Shown piece by piece: positions 15,898 to 23,635 of a stretch of 64,000 nucleotides of DNA. The stretch covers positions 310,001 through 374,000 of the forward strand of contig NZ_MCIB01000001.1 in the NCBI RefSeq assembly GCF_003609645.1. The letters run 5' to 3'. Both the position numbers and the translations under genes were made by a program. Position 1 is the stretch's first letter, and every line of letters begins with the position of its first letter. Source of the stretch: Thermohalobacter berrensis. Lineage in GTDB: Bacteria; Bacillota; Clostridia; Tissierellales; Thermohalobacteraceae. Below the pieces are notes generated by a model, which had not been told where the DNA came from, did not search any database, and saw only the letters and a program-made list of their open reading frames with translations.

Positions 15898-16527
15898 CTA
15901 TTCATCTCTCTTTCTTTTCTTATCTTTCTTTAGTTTAGGTAATATATCAATACCTAACTTTGTATCTAATAACATAAAAATTTTTGAGGTGTAAAAAATT
16001 ATTAAATTAGCATTTTTAATCGCTATTTCTTTTCCTAAAGCTTTACCACCAACAGTTAATGAAGCAATAAAACCACTCATCGCAATACTTAAAATTGTTC
16101 CATTCTTAAAACCATATACATTAATTAATTTAAACACAATTACTGTTCCAGCAGCACCACTAATTATTCCACAAATATCCCCAATAACATCATTACAGAA
16201 GTTTGAAACAGGCCCAGCATTTCTAACTAGTCTTAATGAGTATTTACCTTCTAAAACTTTATTAGCCGCCATTGAATTAAAGGGTTTTTCATTTGCTGCA
16301 GCAACTGCAATTCCAATTAGATCAAAAATTACTCCTAAATGAATAATAATAATTAAAGTTACAAATGCTGTAATTATATCAAACTTTCTCATTAAATTTT
16401 CAGATAATGTACTTACAGCAATTGCTAATAGAAAAGTCCATATTGATATTAGTAATACCCATTTAATATTATATTTTTTTAATTTTTTATTTTTATATTC
16501 AGGTTTCTTTTTTTTTCTATTAGCCAA
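15898..16527 (-). CDS. oapA: OLE-associated protein OapA
   Basis: A 209-residue integral membrane protein with a basic N-terminal tail (NRKKKKPEYKNKKLKKY), about four membrane helices and a basic C terminus (KLKKDKKRKRDE). The family motif region FDLIGIAVAAANEKPFNSMA and RNAGPVSNFCNDVIGDICGI resembles the DUF21/CorB-like proteins under which OapA homologues are often annotated. The decisive evidence is position: it follows the OLE RNA and precedes dxs, exactly where oapA lies in Bacillus halodurans. TTG at 16527 is chosen because GGAGG sits eight bases upstream. In that species OapA binds OLE RNA at the membrane, and the complex affects tolerance to Mg2+, ethanol and cold. Confidence 0.85.
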   Translation of the reverse strand: MANRKKKKPEYKNKKLKKYNIKWVLLISIWTFLLAIAVSTLSENLMRKFDIITAFVTLIIIIHLGVIFDLIGIAVAAANEKPFNSMAANKVLEGKYSLRLVRNAGPVSNFCNDVIGDICGIISGAAGTVIVFKLINVYGFKNGTILSIAMSGFIASLTVGGKALGKEIAIKNANLIIFYTSKIFMLLDTKLGIDILPKLKKDKKRKRDE

Positions 16528-16562
16528 AATAAGAACCTCCATTTTCTTATATAGAAATAAAG

Positions 16563-17161
16563 CTGATAGCATATGGCTATCAGCCGTACTCGGAATGATA
16601 GTATATTAGGTAAATCTTGCGGCTTAGGTCCAGCAGGATTTCCCGAATGGAAACTGCCTGTCGCCAAAACAGCGGTTTCCCTTTAATTCCATTCCTATCA
16701 TGTCACCATTGATAGAGCTGGATCACCACTTAGTCCGCACTGTAATCCCTAATATACCTCCGTTCACTAGAACAGTCTAGAGGTTTTCCCTAACAGCCAT
16801 GCTGATTCCTAGCCTCTTTTGCAAAATAGGTTTCAATAGCATTACTCCTCATCCTACGGGCCCATAGGATTTAGAGTTAACTATTTTCCACCTATTTCAC
16901 TCAAGGCAGGCTACGCTGCATACAGCATCAAACTGTCGTGCAGGTTTTCTCATAACACTTCGCAGTGTTATGAGTCTCACGGAGGTAGGGTCAACGCCCA
17001 CATGCCTTTGTGGATCGCCCCAGCCTCCTTTCTCCCAGAAACGACCCCCAACTGGGCGTCAGCAGCCGTAACCAGGAGCTTCATCGATGTGCCCTTTAGC
17101 GGATTTTTAGCCCCGCCTTCAGAATCAGCTGGTCTGACTAGAATACTGTATCATTCCGAGC
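16563..17161 (-). ncRNA. ole: OLE RNA (ornate large extremophilic RNA)
   Basis: A roughly 600-nt stretch that is clearly richer in G+C than its surroundings and has no credible coding frame. Its ends pair: on the minus strand the 5' CTCGGAATGATA (17149-17160) is the exact complement of the 3' TATCATTCCGAG (16590-16601). Internal helices include a perfect 11-bp hairpin capped by a GCGA GNRA tetraloop (16949-16974) and ATCCTATGGG/CCCGTAGGAT (16851-16870). A final 8-bp hairpin CTGATAGC/GCTATCAG (16563-16583) may mark the 3' end. It lies between ispA and oapA, the known OLE setting, and has its own promoter. Family assignment rests on size, structure and synteny. Exact ends are inferred. Confidence 0.9.
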
Positions 17162-17168
17162 AAAATTC

Positions 17169-17197
17169 ATTATAACATAGTCATATTCTTATTTCAA
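17169..17197 (-). promoter_or_regulatory. Sigma-A promoter of the OLE RNA
   Basis: On the minus strand TTGAAA (17192-17197), exactly 17 bases, then TATAAT (17169-17174). The predicted start, about 7-8 bases on, falls at the first base of the OLE closing helix near 17161. This is one of the best vegetative promoters in the window. Confidence 0.82.
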
Positions 17198-17250
17198 ACA
17201 TCTATTATTTTCAACATAATGAGAATATAATTAATAATATTTATAAAGCT

Positions 17251-18147
17251 CTAGTAGTCTCTATTTACAAGATATTTAGCCAATTCTACAAAAAAAGAAA
17301 TGTCTTTTTGATTAAAAATACTTAATGAATTAATCGCTTCTTCACATAGTTCTTTAGTCTTGTTTATAGAGTTTTCTAATCCATACAAGGAAATATATGT
17401 TGATTTATTTTTTTCTTCATCACTTCCTATATCTTTACCTAACTTTTTCATATCACCTATTGTATCTAATATGTCGTCCCTTATTTGGAATCCTAGACCG
17501 ATGGATTTTCCATATTTTTCTAAAGCATTTATTTCATTATCACTAGCACCTCCTATGATTGCACCTGAAACAATAGAAGCTTCAATTAATGCTGATGTCT
17601 TATGTTTGTGAATAAAATCCAATGTATCAGCATCTATTTTAGTGTTTTCAGATAAAATATCTACGACTTGTCCACCGATCATCCCATAGACACCTGCAGC
17701 AGTTGCTATTTTACTAAATGCTTTTATTAATCTATGATTATCTTTGTTGTTTTCTAATATAGCTTCATTCATTACTTCATATGCAAAATTTAATAAACCA
17801 TCCCCTGCTAAAATTGCCATTGCTTCACCATAAACCCTATGGTTTGTTAATTTACCTCTTCTATAATTATCATCATCCATTGCTGGTAAATCATCATGTA
17901 TTAAAGAATAGGTATGTATCATTTCTATTGCTAATGCAAAAGGGATGGCTGGTTTATAGTCTCCACTTATTAATTCACAAGTCTTAAGCGTTAGAATAGG
18001 CCTTAATCTCTTTCCCCCAGCAAAAATGCTATACCTCATAGAATCAAAAACTTTACTCTGGTATTTATTATTACTTTTAGGCAAAATTTTATCTATATTA
18101 TCTTCAATTATTTTTTTATACTTTTCAATTTCTCTTTTTAATTCCAT
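17251..18147 (-). CDS. ispA: Farnesyl diphosphate synthase (polyprenyl synthetase)
   Basis: Condenses isopentenyl and allylic diphosphates to make farnesyl diphosphate, the precursor of undecaprenyl phosphate and quinones. The 298-residue all-helical protein has the first Asp-rich motif in IHDDLPAMDDDNYRRG, the second in GLGFQIRDDILD, and the substrate loop FAGGKRLRP. It starts six bases after xseB and is followed by the OLE RNA. The xseA-xseB-ispA order is standard in Firmicutes. Geranylgeranyl diphosphate synthase is possible, but the small size and context favour IspA. Confidence 0.93.
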   Translation of the reverse strand: MELKREIEKYKKIIEDNIDKILPKSNNKYQSKVFDSMRYSIFAGGKRLRPILTLKTCELISGDYKPAIPFALAIEMIHTYSLIHDDLPAMDDDNYRRGKLTNHRVYGEAMAILAGDGLLNFAYEVMNEAILENNKDNHRLIKAFSKIATAAGVYGMIGGQVVDILSENTKIDADTLDFIHKHKTSALIEASIVSGAIIGGASDNEINALEKYGKSIGLGFQIRDDILDTIGDMKKLGKDIGSDEEKNKSTYISLYGLENSINKTKELCEEAINSLSIFNQKDISFFVELAKYLVNRDY

Positions 18148-18153
18148 AGTGTA

Positions 18154-18393
18154 CTATTCATCCCCTTCGAATTCTTTTTCATCAATTTCTCCATTCATTT
18201 TTTCAAGAATAAGCTTTACTTTACCTTCTGTATCATTTAATAAACTATTACAATATTTGTATAACTTAATACCCCTTTCAAAGGTAGTTAAAGAGTCATT
18301 TAAGTTTAAGTTCCCTTCTTCTAACTTTTCAACAATTTTTTCTAATTCCTCTATAGCCTCTTCAAATGTCTTATTTATCTTCTTATCATTCAT
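18154..18393 (-). CDS. xseB: Exodeoxyribonuclease VII small subunit
   Basis: A 79-residue helical-hairpin subunit that binds the XseA coiled coil and is needed for assembly of the single-strand-specific nuclease. The conserved segments FEEAIEELEKIVEKLEEGNL and SLTTFERGIKLYKYC are both present. The ATG at 18393 has GGGAG nine bases upstream. An ATG at 18402 is an alternative. The start overlaps the end of xseA, which indicates translational coupling. Confidence 0.94.
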   Translation of the reverse strand: MNDKKINKTFEEAIEELEKIVEKLEEGNLNLNDSLTTFERGIKLYKYCNSLLNDTEGKVKLILEKMNGEIDEKEFEGDE

Positions 18394-19615
18394 ATATCCC
18401 ATCTCCCTTTAGATCTGCTTTTAAACATATCTTTTTAGCTTTTATTCTACCATCTGATAAAATAAGATCAAACTTATCTCCATTATTTAAATCTTTTACA
18501 GATTTAACAATTTTTCCATTATTTTTAACAGCTAAAGAGTAACCCCTTGATAAAACAGATAAAGGACTTAATACATTTAAATTACTACCTAATTTATCTA
18601 CCTTTTTTCTAGAGTTATCTTTAAACTTTTTATAGGCATTTATTAAGTCTTTAGCTAAATAATCAAGTCTTTGCCTATTTTCATTTACTAATTTAACTGG
18701 AGAAAAATATATTAAATTTTCGTTTAATTTCTCTACTAATGCACTTTTTTCGTTTATATATCTATCATAGCAAAATATCAACCTAGAGGAAAGTTCATCA
18801 AGTCTCTTTTTTAAGTCATTAGCATTAGGTACTGCTAGTTCTCCAGCGGCTGATGGAGTAGGTGCTCTTAAGTCAGCTACAAAATCTGCTATAGTAAAGT
18901 CAGTTTCATGTCCTACAGCTGATATAACTGGAATTTCTAATTCATAAATTGTTCTTGCAACATCCTCCTCATTAAATGCCCACAATTCTTCAATAGAACC
19001 TCCACCTCTACCTGTAATTATTAGATCAATATCATTTCTTGAATTAAAATATTTTAATCCCTTACAAATCTCTATATGTGCCCTTTCCCCCTGCACTAAA
19101 GCAGGATACACAACAATTTCGGCTGTAGGTAGCCTTCTTTTTATAACTGTAATTATATCTTTTATAGCAGCTCCTTTTGATGAAGTTACAACACCTATTT
19201 TTTTGGGGATATATGGTATTGGCTTTTTCCTTGACTCATCAAATAATCCTTCTTTTTTTAGTTTTTCCTTTAAGCGTTCAAATTCTATATAGAGTTCTCC
19301 TACTCCTTTAGTTACCATTTCCTTAACGTATAACTGATACTGTCCATTTCTTTCATATACTGAAATATACCCTTTTACAATAACACTCATACCATCTTCG
19401 GGAGTAAACTTTAATCCACTACAATCATTACTAAACATTACACACTTAATTCTACTATTTTTATCTTTTAAAGAAAAATACATGTGTCCACTATAATGAT
19501 GCTTAAAGTTTGAAATTTCTCCTTCTACACTTATATTGTATAATACAGGATCATTATTTAATAGTTTCTTAATATATCTATTTATCTCACTAACTTTTAA
19601 AGGCTTAATATTCAT
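18386..19615 (-). CDS. xseA: Exodeoxyribonuclease VII large subunit
   Basis: Catalytic subunit of exonuclease VII, which degrades single-stranded DNA to oligonucleotides. The 409-residue protein has an N-terminal OB fold (SEINRYIKKLLNNDPVLYNI, GEISNFKHHYSGHMYFSLKD), the nuclease core with GVVTSSKGAAIKDI, IITGRGGGSIEELWAFN and SAVGHETDFTIADFVADLRA, and a C-terminal coiled coil that holds XseB. A gap of 22 bases separates it from the TsaD-like gene. folD, often found just before xseA in Bacillus, is absent here. Confidence 0.96.
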   Translation of the reverse strand: MNIKPLKVSEINRYIKKLLNNDPVLYNISVEGEISNFKHHYSGHMYFSLKDKNSRIKCVMFSNDCSGLKFTPEDGMSVIVKGYISVYERNGQYQLYVKEMVTKGVGELYIEFERLKEKLKKEGLFDESRKKPIPYIPKKIGVVTSSKGAAIKDIITVIKRRLPTAEIVVYPALVQGERAHIEICKGLKYFNSRNDIDLIITGRGGGSIEELWAFNEEDVARTIYELEIPVISAVGHETDFTIADFVADLRAPTPSAAGELAVPNANDLKKRLDELSSRLIFCYDRYINEKSALVEKLNENLIYFSPVKLVNENRQRLDYLAKDLINAYKKFKDNSRKKVDKLGSNLNVLSPLSVLSRGYSLAVKNNGKIVKSVKDLNNGDKFDLILSDGRIKAKKICLKADLKGDGIYE

Positions 19616-19637
19616 TTTTAATGCCTCCGTTTATATT

Positions 19638-20585
19638 TCACTTTATCATACTTAAATACGCTATCCCAACAGCATTATCCGTACAATATCTACTATCAGG
19701 AAAATATATATGTCCAATTTTATTTTTTTCAACCTTATTTTTTAGCATATACCTAATATAAGAGTTCGATGCTACCCCTCCAATAATTAATACATTCTTT
19801 ATATCATACTTTACTAAGGCATTTTTTAGTATTTTTTTTAATGAATATCCAACAACATAAAATAAGCTTTTAGCTAAGTTTTCTGATGAATATTTTTGAC
19901 TTTTTATTAATTTTTTAAAATAGGTCTCTGGACCAGAAAAATTTATCCATGTATCATAAACACTAATAGGTAATTTTGCATCAATCAATTTTCCATTTTT
20001 AGATATTTCATCTAAATACTTTCCAGAAGGAAATGGATAATTTAAATCAACACCGATTCTATCAATTAACTGACCTGCGCTTATATCCTTAGTACCTCCT
20101 ATAATCTCTATTTTTAAATTTCTTTCCTCATTCTCTACTAATAATAATTCAGTTGTACCTCCAGAAATATGTAAAGCTAAAAATCTATCTATACTATTAA
20201 TTTTACTTTTAAGAATTCCTGAAGCAATATGACCTTCTTGATGACTAAATTCTTTATATGCTACTTTTAAAACTTTGGATAATATATAAGCTTGTCCTTG
20301 ACCAACTCTAAAAACTGGCATGTATGAACCTTCAAGATTTCTTGGTTTAACACTAGCAGCTACAGCTTTTACTTTATTAAGATCAATTATACGTGTAAGT
20401 TCATCTATTAATTCTGGAATATTCAGTGTATGCTGAAAAACAGCTTCTTGTTGTCTTAAACCTCTATTCCCCTTTTTAACCTTTAGATTTTTTCTTAAAT
20501 CAGCAATAATTTCTCTTTTATCATTTATTACTGCAATTGAAGTAGTATAAGCACTAGTATCAAAACCAATATAATAATTATCCAT
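19638..20585 (-). CDS. TsaD/Kae1-like paralogue
   Basis: A 315-residue ASKHA-fold protein related to TsaD, the threonylcarbamoyladenosine-forming enzyme. The metal-binding FSHQEGHIASG (HxxxH), LHISGGTTELL and LIIGGVASNSYIR motifs are kept. The TsaD loop near residue 85 differs (VKPRNLEGSYMPVFRVG), and the protein is shorter than true TsaD. In Clostridia a copy of this kind, annotated as O-sialoglycoprotein endopeptidase, often sits between nusB and xseA in addition to the real tsaD. I therefore call it a paralogue of unknown substrate. Its start overlaps the nusB stop by eight bases. Confidence 0.75.
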   Translation of the reverse strand: MDNYYIGFDTSAYTTSIAVINDKREIIADLRKNLKVKKGNRGLRQQEAVFQHTLNIPELIDELTRIIDLNKVKAVAASVKPRNLEGSYMPVFRVGQGQAYILSKVLKVAYKEFSHQEGHIASGILKSKINSIDRFLALHISGGTTELLLVENEERNLKIEIIGGTKDISAGQLIDRIGVDLNYPFPSGKYLDEISKNGKLIDAKLPISVYDTWINFSGPETYFKKLIKSQKYSSENLAKSLFYVVGYSLKKILKNALVKYDIKNVLIIGGVASNSYIRYMLKNKVEKNKIGHIYFPDSRYCTDNAVGIAYLSMIK

Positions 20586-20991
20586 TTCTATCCTCCATCT
20601 CTTTTACATAACCACCTAATATACCATTTACAAACTTACTTGATTCTTCAGTACTGTATTTTTTGCTTATTTCAACGGCTTCATTTATTGATACCTCTAT
20701 AGGTATATCTTCTCTAAACATTATTTCACAAATAGCAATTCGCAAAACAGCTAAGTCAACTTTAGCTAATCTTTCTAATTTCCATTTATGAGCATATTTA
20801 CCAATATAATCATCTATTTTTTCTAAATTATCTATAATCATATTAGCTGTATTTACTATATAACTTATCTCATCTTTTTTTAACTTATTATTCTGAACAA
20901 AGGATTCTACTGCTTCATGAGTAAATTCATCCTTTAAATCCATTTGATATATTAATTTCATTGCAGCTTCTCTTGCTATTTTTCTACTCAT
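20578..20991 (-). CDS. nusB: Transcription antitermination factor NusB
   Basis: A 137-residue all-helical RNA-binding protein that pairs with NusE (S10) on boxA of rRNA transcripts. The pattern REAAMKLIYQMDL at the N terminus, then LERLAKVDLAVLRIAICE and SINEAVEISKKYSTEES with FVNGILG at the C terminus, is diagnostic. The ATG has AGGAGG seven bases upstream. It is the first gene of the nusB-recN unit. I found no clean sigma-A promoter in the upstream spacer. Confidence 0.95.
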   Translation of the reverse strand: MSRKIAREAAMKLIYQMDLKDEFTHEAVESFVQNNKLKKDEISYIVNTANMIIDNLEKIDDYIGKYAHKWKLERLAKVDLAVLRIAICEIMFREDIPIEVSINEAVEISKKYSTEESSKFVNGILGGYVKEMEDRNG

Positions 20992-21233
20992 TTGTATCCT
21001 CCTTATTTTTATTTAGTTTTTGTTATACTCTGTATAATATGTAAAAAAGTCTTCTATTAAAAATAGAAAATTCTCAAGGTTGATTTTTTTGAAACACATA
21101 ACTAAAATTATATTTTATTTACTATATTTTTTGATTATAATTTCCTAAGTGTTCTAAAAAGAGAAAAAAGTCAGTTAATTATTATATAATATTTAATTAA
21201 CCCTCTGAAAAATCAGAGGGTTCTTATCTAAAT
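20992..21233. other. Spacer between nusB and the Asp23 gene
   Basis: This 240-base AT-rich stretch contains the Asp23 gene's terminator at its right end (21199-21222) and a weak TTCTAT/ATAGAA hairpin about 70 bases before nusB. No reading frame, tRNA or riboswitch pattern was recognised. The nusB promoter must lie here, but I could not place it with confidence. Confidence 0.5.
21199..21222 (-). terminator. Hairpin terminator after the Asp23 gene
   Basis: Perfect 10-base stem AACCCTCTGA/TCAGAGGGTT with a four-base loop, 12 bases after the stop. The minus-strand tail is AT-rich without a pure T-run, so efficiency is uncertain. Confidence 0.7.
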
Positions 21234-21641
21234 TTATTTAACTTTTTGCTGTTCATTTTCCTCTTCAGGATTATCTTTCTTTTCCTTTTCAAAGCTTACT
21301 CCCTGTACATGTATATTAACCTCAACTACATTTAAACCTGTCATTGTCTCAACAGCATTCTTTACATTTTCCTGAATTCCCCAAGCTACCTCTGGAATTT
21401 TAGCACCATACTCTACAACTATGTATAAATCAATGGCAGCTTCCCTTTCTCCTACCTCAACTTTAACTCCTTTGGAAAGGTTTTTTCTACCTAACATTTC
21501 TGCAATTCCGCCGGCTATTCCACCACTCATTCCAGCTACACCATCAACTTCTGTAGCTGCTATACCTGCAATAATTCCAACAACTTCATCTGCTATTTTA
21601 ATTTGACCATATTCTGAAGTATTTTTATCTAAATCTGACAT
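21234..21641 (-). CDS. Asp23/Gls24 family envelope stress protein
   Basis: A 135-residue protein of the DUF322/Asp23 family, members of which line the membrane and respond to alkaline or envelope stress. The core VEVGEREAAIDLYIVVEYG and VEVNIHVQGVSF is typical, and the N-terminal region AATEVDGVAGMSGG is the family's glycine-rich start. The C terminus is a charged tail. It lies between spoIIIAH and nusB, a position common to Clostridia and to Bacillus yqhY. A vegetative promoter at 21680-21708 lets it be read apart from the spoIIIA operon. Confidence 0.88.
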   Translation of the reverse strand: MSDLDKNTSEYGQIKIADEVVGIIAGIAATEVDGVAGMSGGIAGGIAEMLGRKNLSKGVKVEVGEREAAIDLYIVVEYGAKIPEVAWGIQENVKNAVETMTGLNVVEVNIHVQGVSFEKEKKDNPEEENEQQKVK

Positions 21642-21679
21642 ATATTACACCCCCTGGTTGCTTTCACTTATTCATAGTT

Positions 21680-21708
21680 ATTATATCAAATCCCTTATAT
21701 TTTTACAA
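21680..21708 (-). promoter_or_regulatory. Sigma-A promoter of the Asp23 gene
   Basis: On the minus strand TTGTAA (21703-21708), 17 bases, TATAAT (21680-21685), about 40 bases before the start codon. It lies just before the spoIIIAH stop, so the gene is separately transcribed. Confidence 0.7.
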
Positions 21709-21709
21709 A

Positions 21710-22378
21710 CTAATTAAACTTTTTCATAATCTTTATATTTGAAGGCTCAATATTAGCTTCATTTTTTATTATTTCAAGGATTTGCATAACTTCCTGCTCG
21801 TTTAACTCATCAGCATCTACTACTATCCTTGCACTATTTTCTTTTAAAAATACTAATGCATCTTCAAAGCCCTTTGCTTTAATCAAACCTTCTATATACA
21901 ATTCCTTTTCAGCTAATTTACCAATTCTTATAATCTCTTTTTGAGCTTGGCTTCTTATTTCTTGTTCAGTTTTTTCATTATTTATTATTTCCTTTAATCG
22001 ATCAATTAATCCAGCTCTTAATTTATCCCTTGAAAGCCTATATTCTATAAAATAGTTTCTACTTTTCCTACTACCTTCTCTACTTATTGCTTCTTCAATA
22101 TGGTTATTTGTTTCCATTGTTAATTCTGAAACTTGACTTTCTGTACTTTCAACTATTTCAATATCTGAATCTTCTATATCTACATTTTTTCCAGAAGTCT
22201 CCTCTAAATTAACATTGTCTAACTTTTGAACTTCATTTAATTTTGTTTGTTCATGTTGTTGATATTCTGCAGATGATTCTAAAAGGGATTGCTTTGTCAA
22301 CTGATGATTAATATAACCTACAACAATTAGTAAAATAATTAATGAAACTAAAAGAATAGTTTTTTTCCTAATTACCAT
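21710..22378 (-). CDS. spoIIIAH: Stage III sporulation protein AH
   Basis: Mother-cell membrane protein that pairs with forespore SpoIIQ to form the feeding-tube channel. The 222 residues have one N-terminal membrane helix (about 5-25), an acidic, probably disordered linker and a C-terminal ring-building domain (YRLSRDKLRAGLIDRLKEI, ENSARIVVDADELNEQEV) related to EscJ/FliF. AGGGGG lies seven bases before the ATG. It is the last gene of the spoIIIA operon and follows spoIIIAG by 14 bases. Confidence 0.93.
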   Translation of the reverse strand: MVIRKKTILLVSLIILLIVVGYINHQLTKQSLLESSAEYQQHEQTKLNEVQKLDNVNLEETSGKNVDIEDSDIEIVESTESQVSELTMETNNHIEEAISREGSRKSRNYFIEYRLSRDKLRAGLIDRLKEIINNEKTEQEIRSQAQKEIIRIGKLAEKELYIEGLIKAKGFEDALVFLKENSARIVVDADELNEQEVMQILEIIKNEANIEPSNIKIMKKFN

Positions 22379-22392
22379 ACTTATACCCCCTT

Positions 22393-22989
22393 TTAATCTT
22401 TAGGATATATTTCTACTCTATTACCTGATATACCTAAGACTGTCTTTACTGCAGTATATAGTTTTTCTTTTACTGCTAAATCCTCTGCTCCTTCTGCTAC
22501 AACTATAACACCTTTAACTTTCGGCTTTACTTCCTTTATTACAACAAGTGAATCATTATTTTGATTACTTACAACAACCTGTTCTGTATAGTCTTGTTTT
22601 ATTACTTCTCTAACACCTCCTTGAGAATCCTTTTCTTTCGTCTTTTCTTCAGTTTTAGTTGTATTAACTGCTGGAATTCTCTCAGCAGAATCATAAAGGG
22701 TTATCATGACTTCTACCTGACCGACACCCTTTATTTGACTTAGTACTGTTTCAAGCTTTGATTCTAATGTAGATGTGTAATTATTAATAAGGCTATAATC
22801 CTTATTTATATTTTCATTTTCCAATCCTTTAAGGGAATTTTCCATAACTGCATTATTATCAGGTTCAATAAATGTACTTACACCAATTAAAATAATTAAA
22901 CCTATAGAGAAAACAGTTATTATTGTTGTAAAAACCTTGTTGGATTCTTCTTTATTAAAAATATTTTTAAACTTATCAAAAAAGTTCAT
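22393..22989 (-). CDS. spoIIIAG: Stage III sporulation protein AG
   Basis: Ring-forming membrane protein of the mother-cell side of the sporulation channel. The 198 residues have one membrane helix (about 20-40) and a ring-building motif domain: LETVLSQIKGVGQVEVMITL, an insertion rich in Lys, Glu and Thr that is typical of the large AG ring, then KPKVKGVIVVAEGAEDLAVK and GISGNRVEIYPK. It lies between AF and AH with short gaps, as in all sporeformers. Confidence 0.93.
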   Translation of the reverse strand: MNFFDKFKNIFNKEESNKVFTTIITVFSIGLIILIGVSTFIEPDNNAVMENSLKGLENENINKDYSLINNYTSTLESKLETVLSQIKGVGQVEVMITLYDSAERIPAVNTTKTEEKTKEKDSQGGVREVIKQDYTEQVVVSNQNNDSLVVIKEVKPKVKGVIVVAEGAEDLAVKEKLYTAVKTVLGISGNRVEIYPKD

Positions 22990-23009
22990 CTAACCATCCC
23001 CCTTTAATT

Positions 23010-23627
23010 TTAATTGGCCATATAGAGCAATATATTTTCTTTTGGAATTTTAAATGCATCTGAAATTTTTGTCTTAATATCATATAAGTTATTTATTGTT
23101 TTTAGTGATTGTTTTTCTTTAGTAGTTTTTAGACTTACTTTTATATTCTCAATAGGATCTACTTTAATGTCTCTAGTTTGATCTTCTTTTTTATCATTAT
23201 TTAAAAATATAATTTTTACCTTTTGTAAACTACCAAATTTTTTACTTTCCATGTCATCTATAATCTCTACTGAAATATCTTTTACAGTATATTTAGTATA
23301 GGAATCGAGTAAATTTTTTAAATCATTTTTTACTTTGTCTTTATAAAGTCCTATAACTTGAGTTTCTCTTAGATTCTGAAATTCTTCCTTTTTTATTTGA
23401 CCACTTCTATAACTACTTTTAATCTGTTTAAACACTTCTTTTTCTATATCTATGTCTTCAGTTAACAGTTTTATGAATGGATTTACTAAAACTACTATTA
23501 TAGTTAAACCAATAATCACATTTATATATCTTTTCATTGAACTATTAGGCAGTAAAATTTCTATAAAAGTTACAAAAACAACAACAGTAACTATATTTAT
23601 AACCCAATTTTTTAGAAAATGTATCAA
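23010..23627 (-). CDS. spoIIIAF: Stage III sporulation protein AF
   Basis: A 205-residue protein with two N-terminal membrane helices (about 8-28 and 35-55, with the Pro-rich turn LLPNSSMKRYINVIIGL) and a cytoplasmic or intermembrane ring-building domain (VKDISVEIIDD, IKVDPIENIKV). It is part of the SpoIIIA-SpoIIQ complex. The start is TTG with AGGTGA four bases before it. It follows spoIIIAE by eight bases. Confidence 0.9.
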   Translation of the reverse strand: MIHFLKNWVINIVTVVVFVTFIEILLPNSSMKRYINVIIGLTIIVVLVNPFIKLLTEDIDIEKEVFKQIKSSYRSGQIKKEEFQNLRETQVIGLYKDKVKNDLKNLLDSYTKYTVKDISVEIIDDMESKKFGSLQKVKIIFLNNDKKEDQTRDIKVDPIENIKVSLKTTKEKQSLKTINNLYDIKTKISDAFKIPKENILLYMAN

Positions 23628-23635
23628 TATATCAC

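Noticed and set aside
16479-16667. A 62-codon minus-strand open frame across the 3' part of the OLE RNA
   Set aside because: It overlaps conserved RNA helices and the oapA ribosome site, has no ribosome site of its own and a composition set by the structured RNA.
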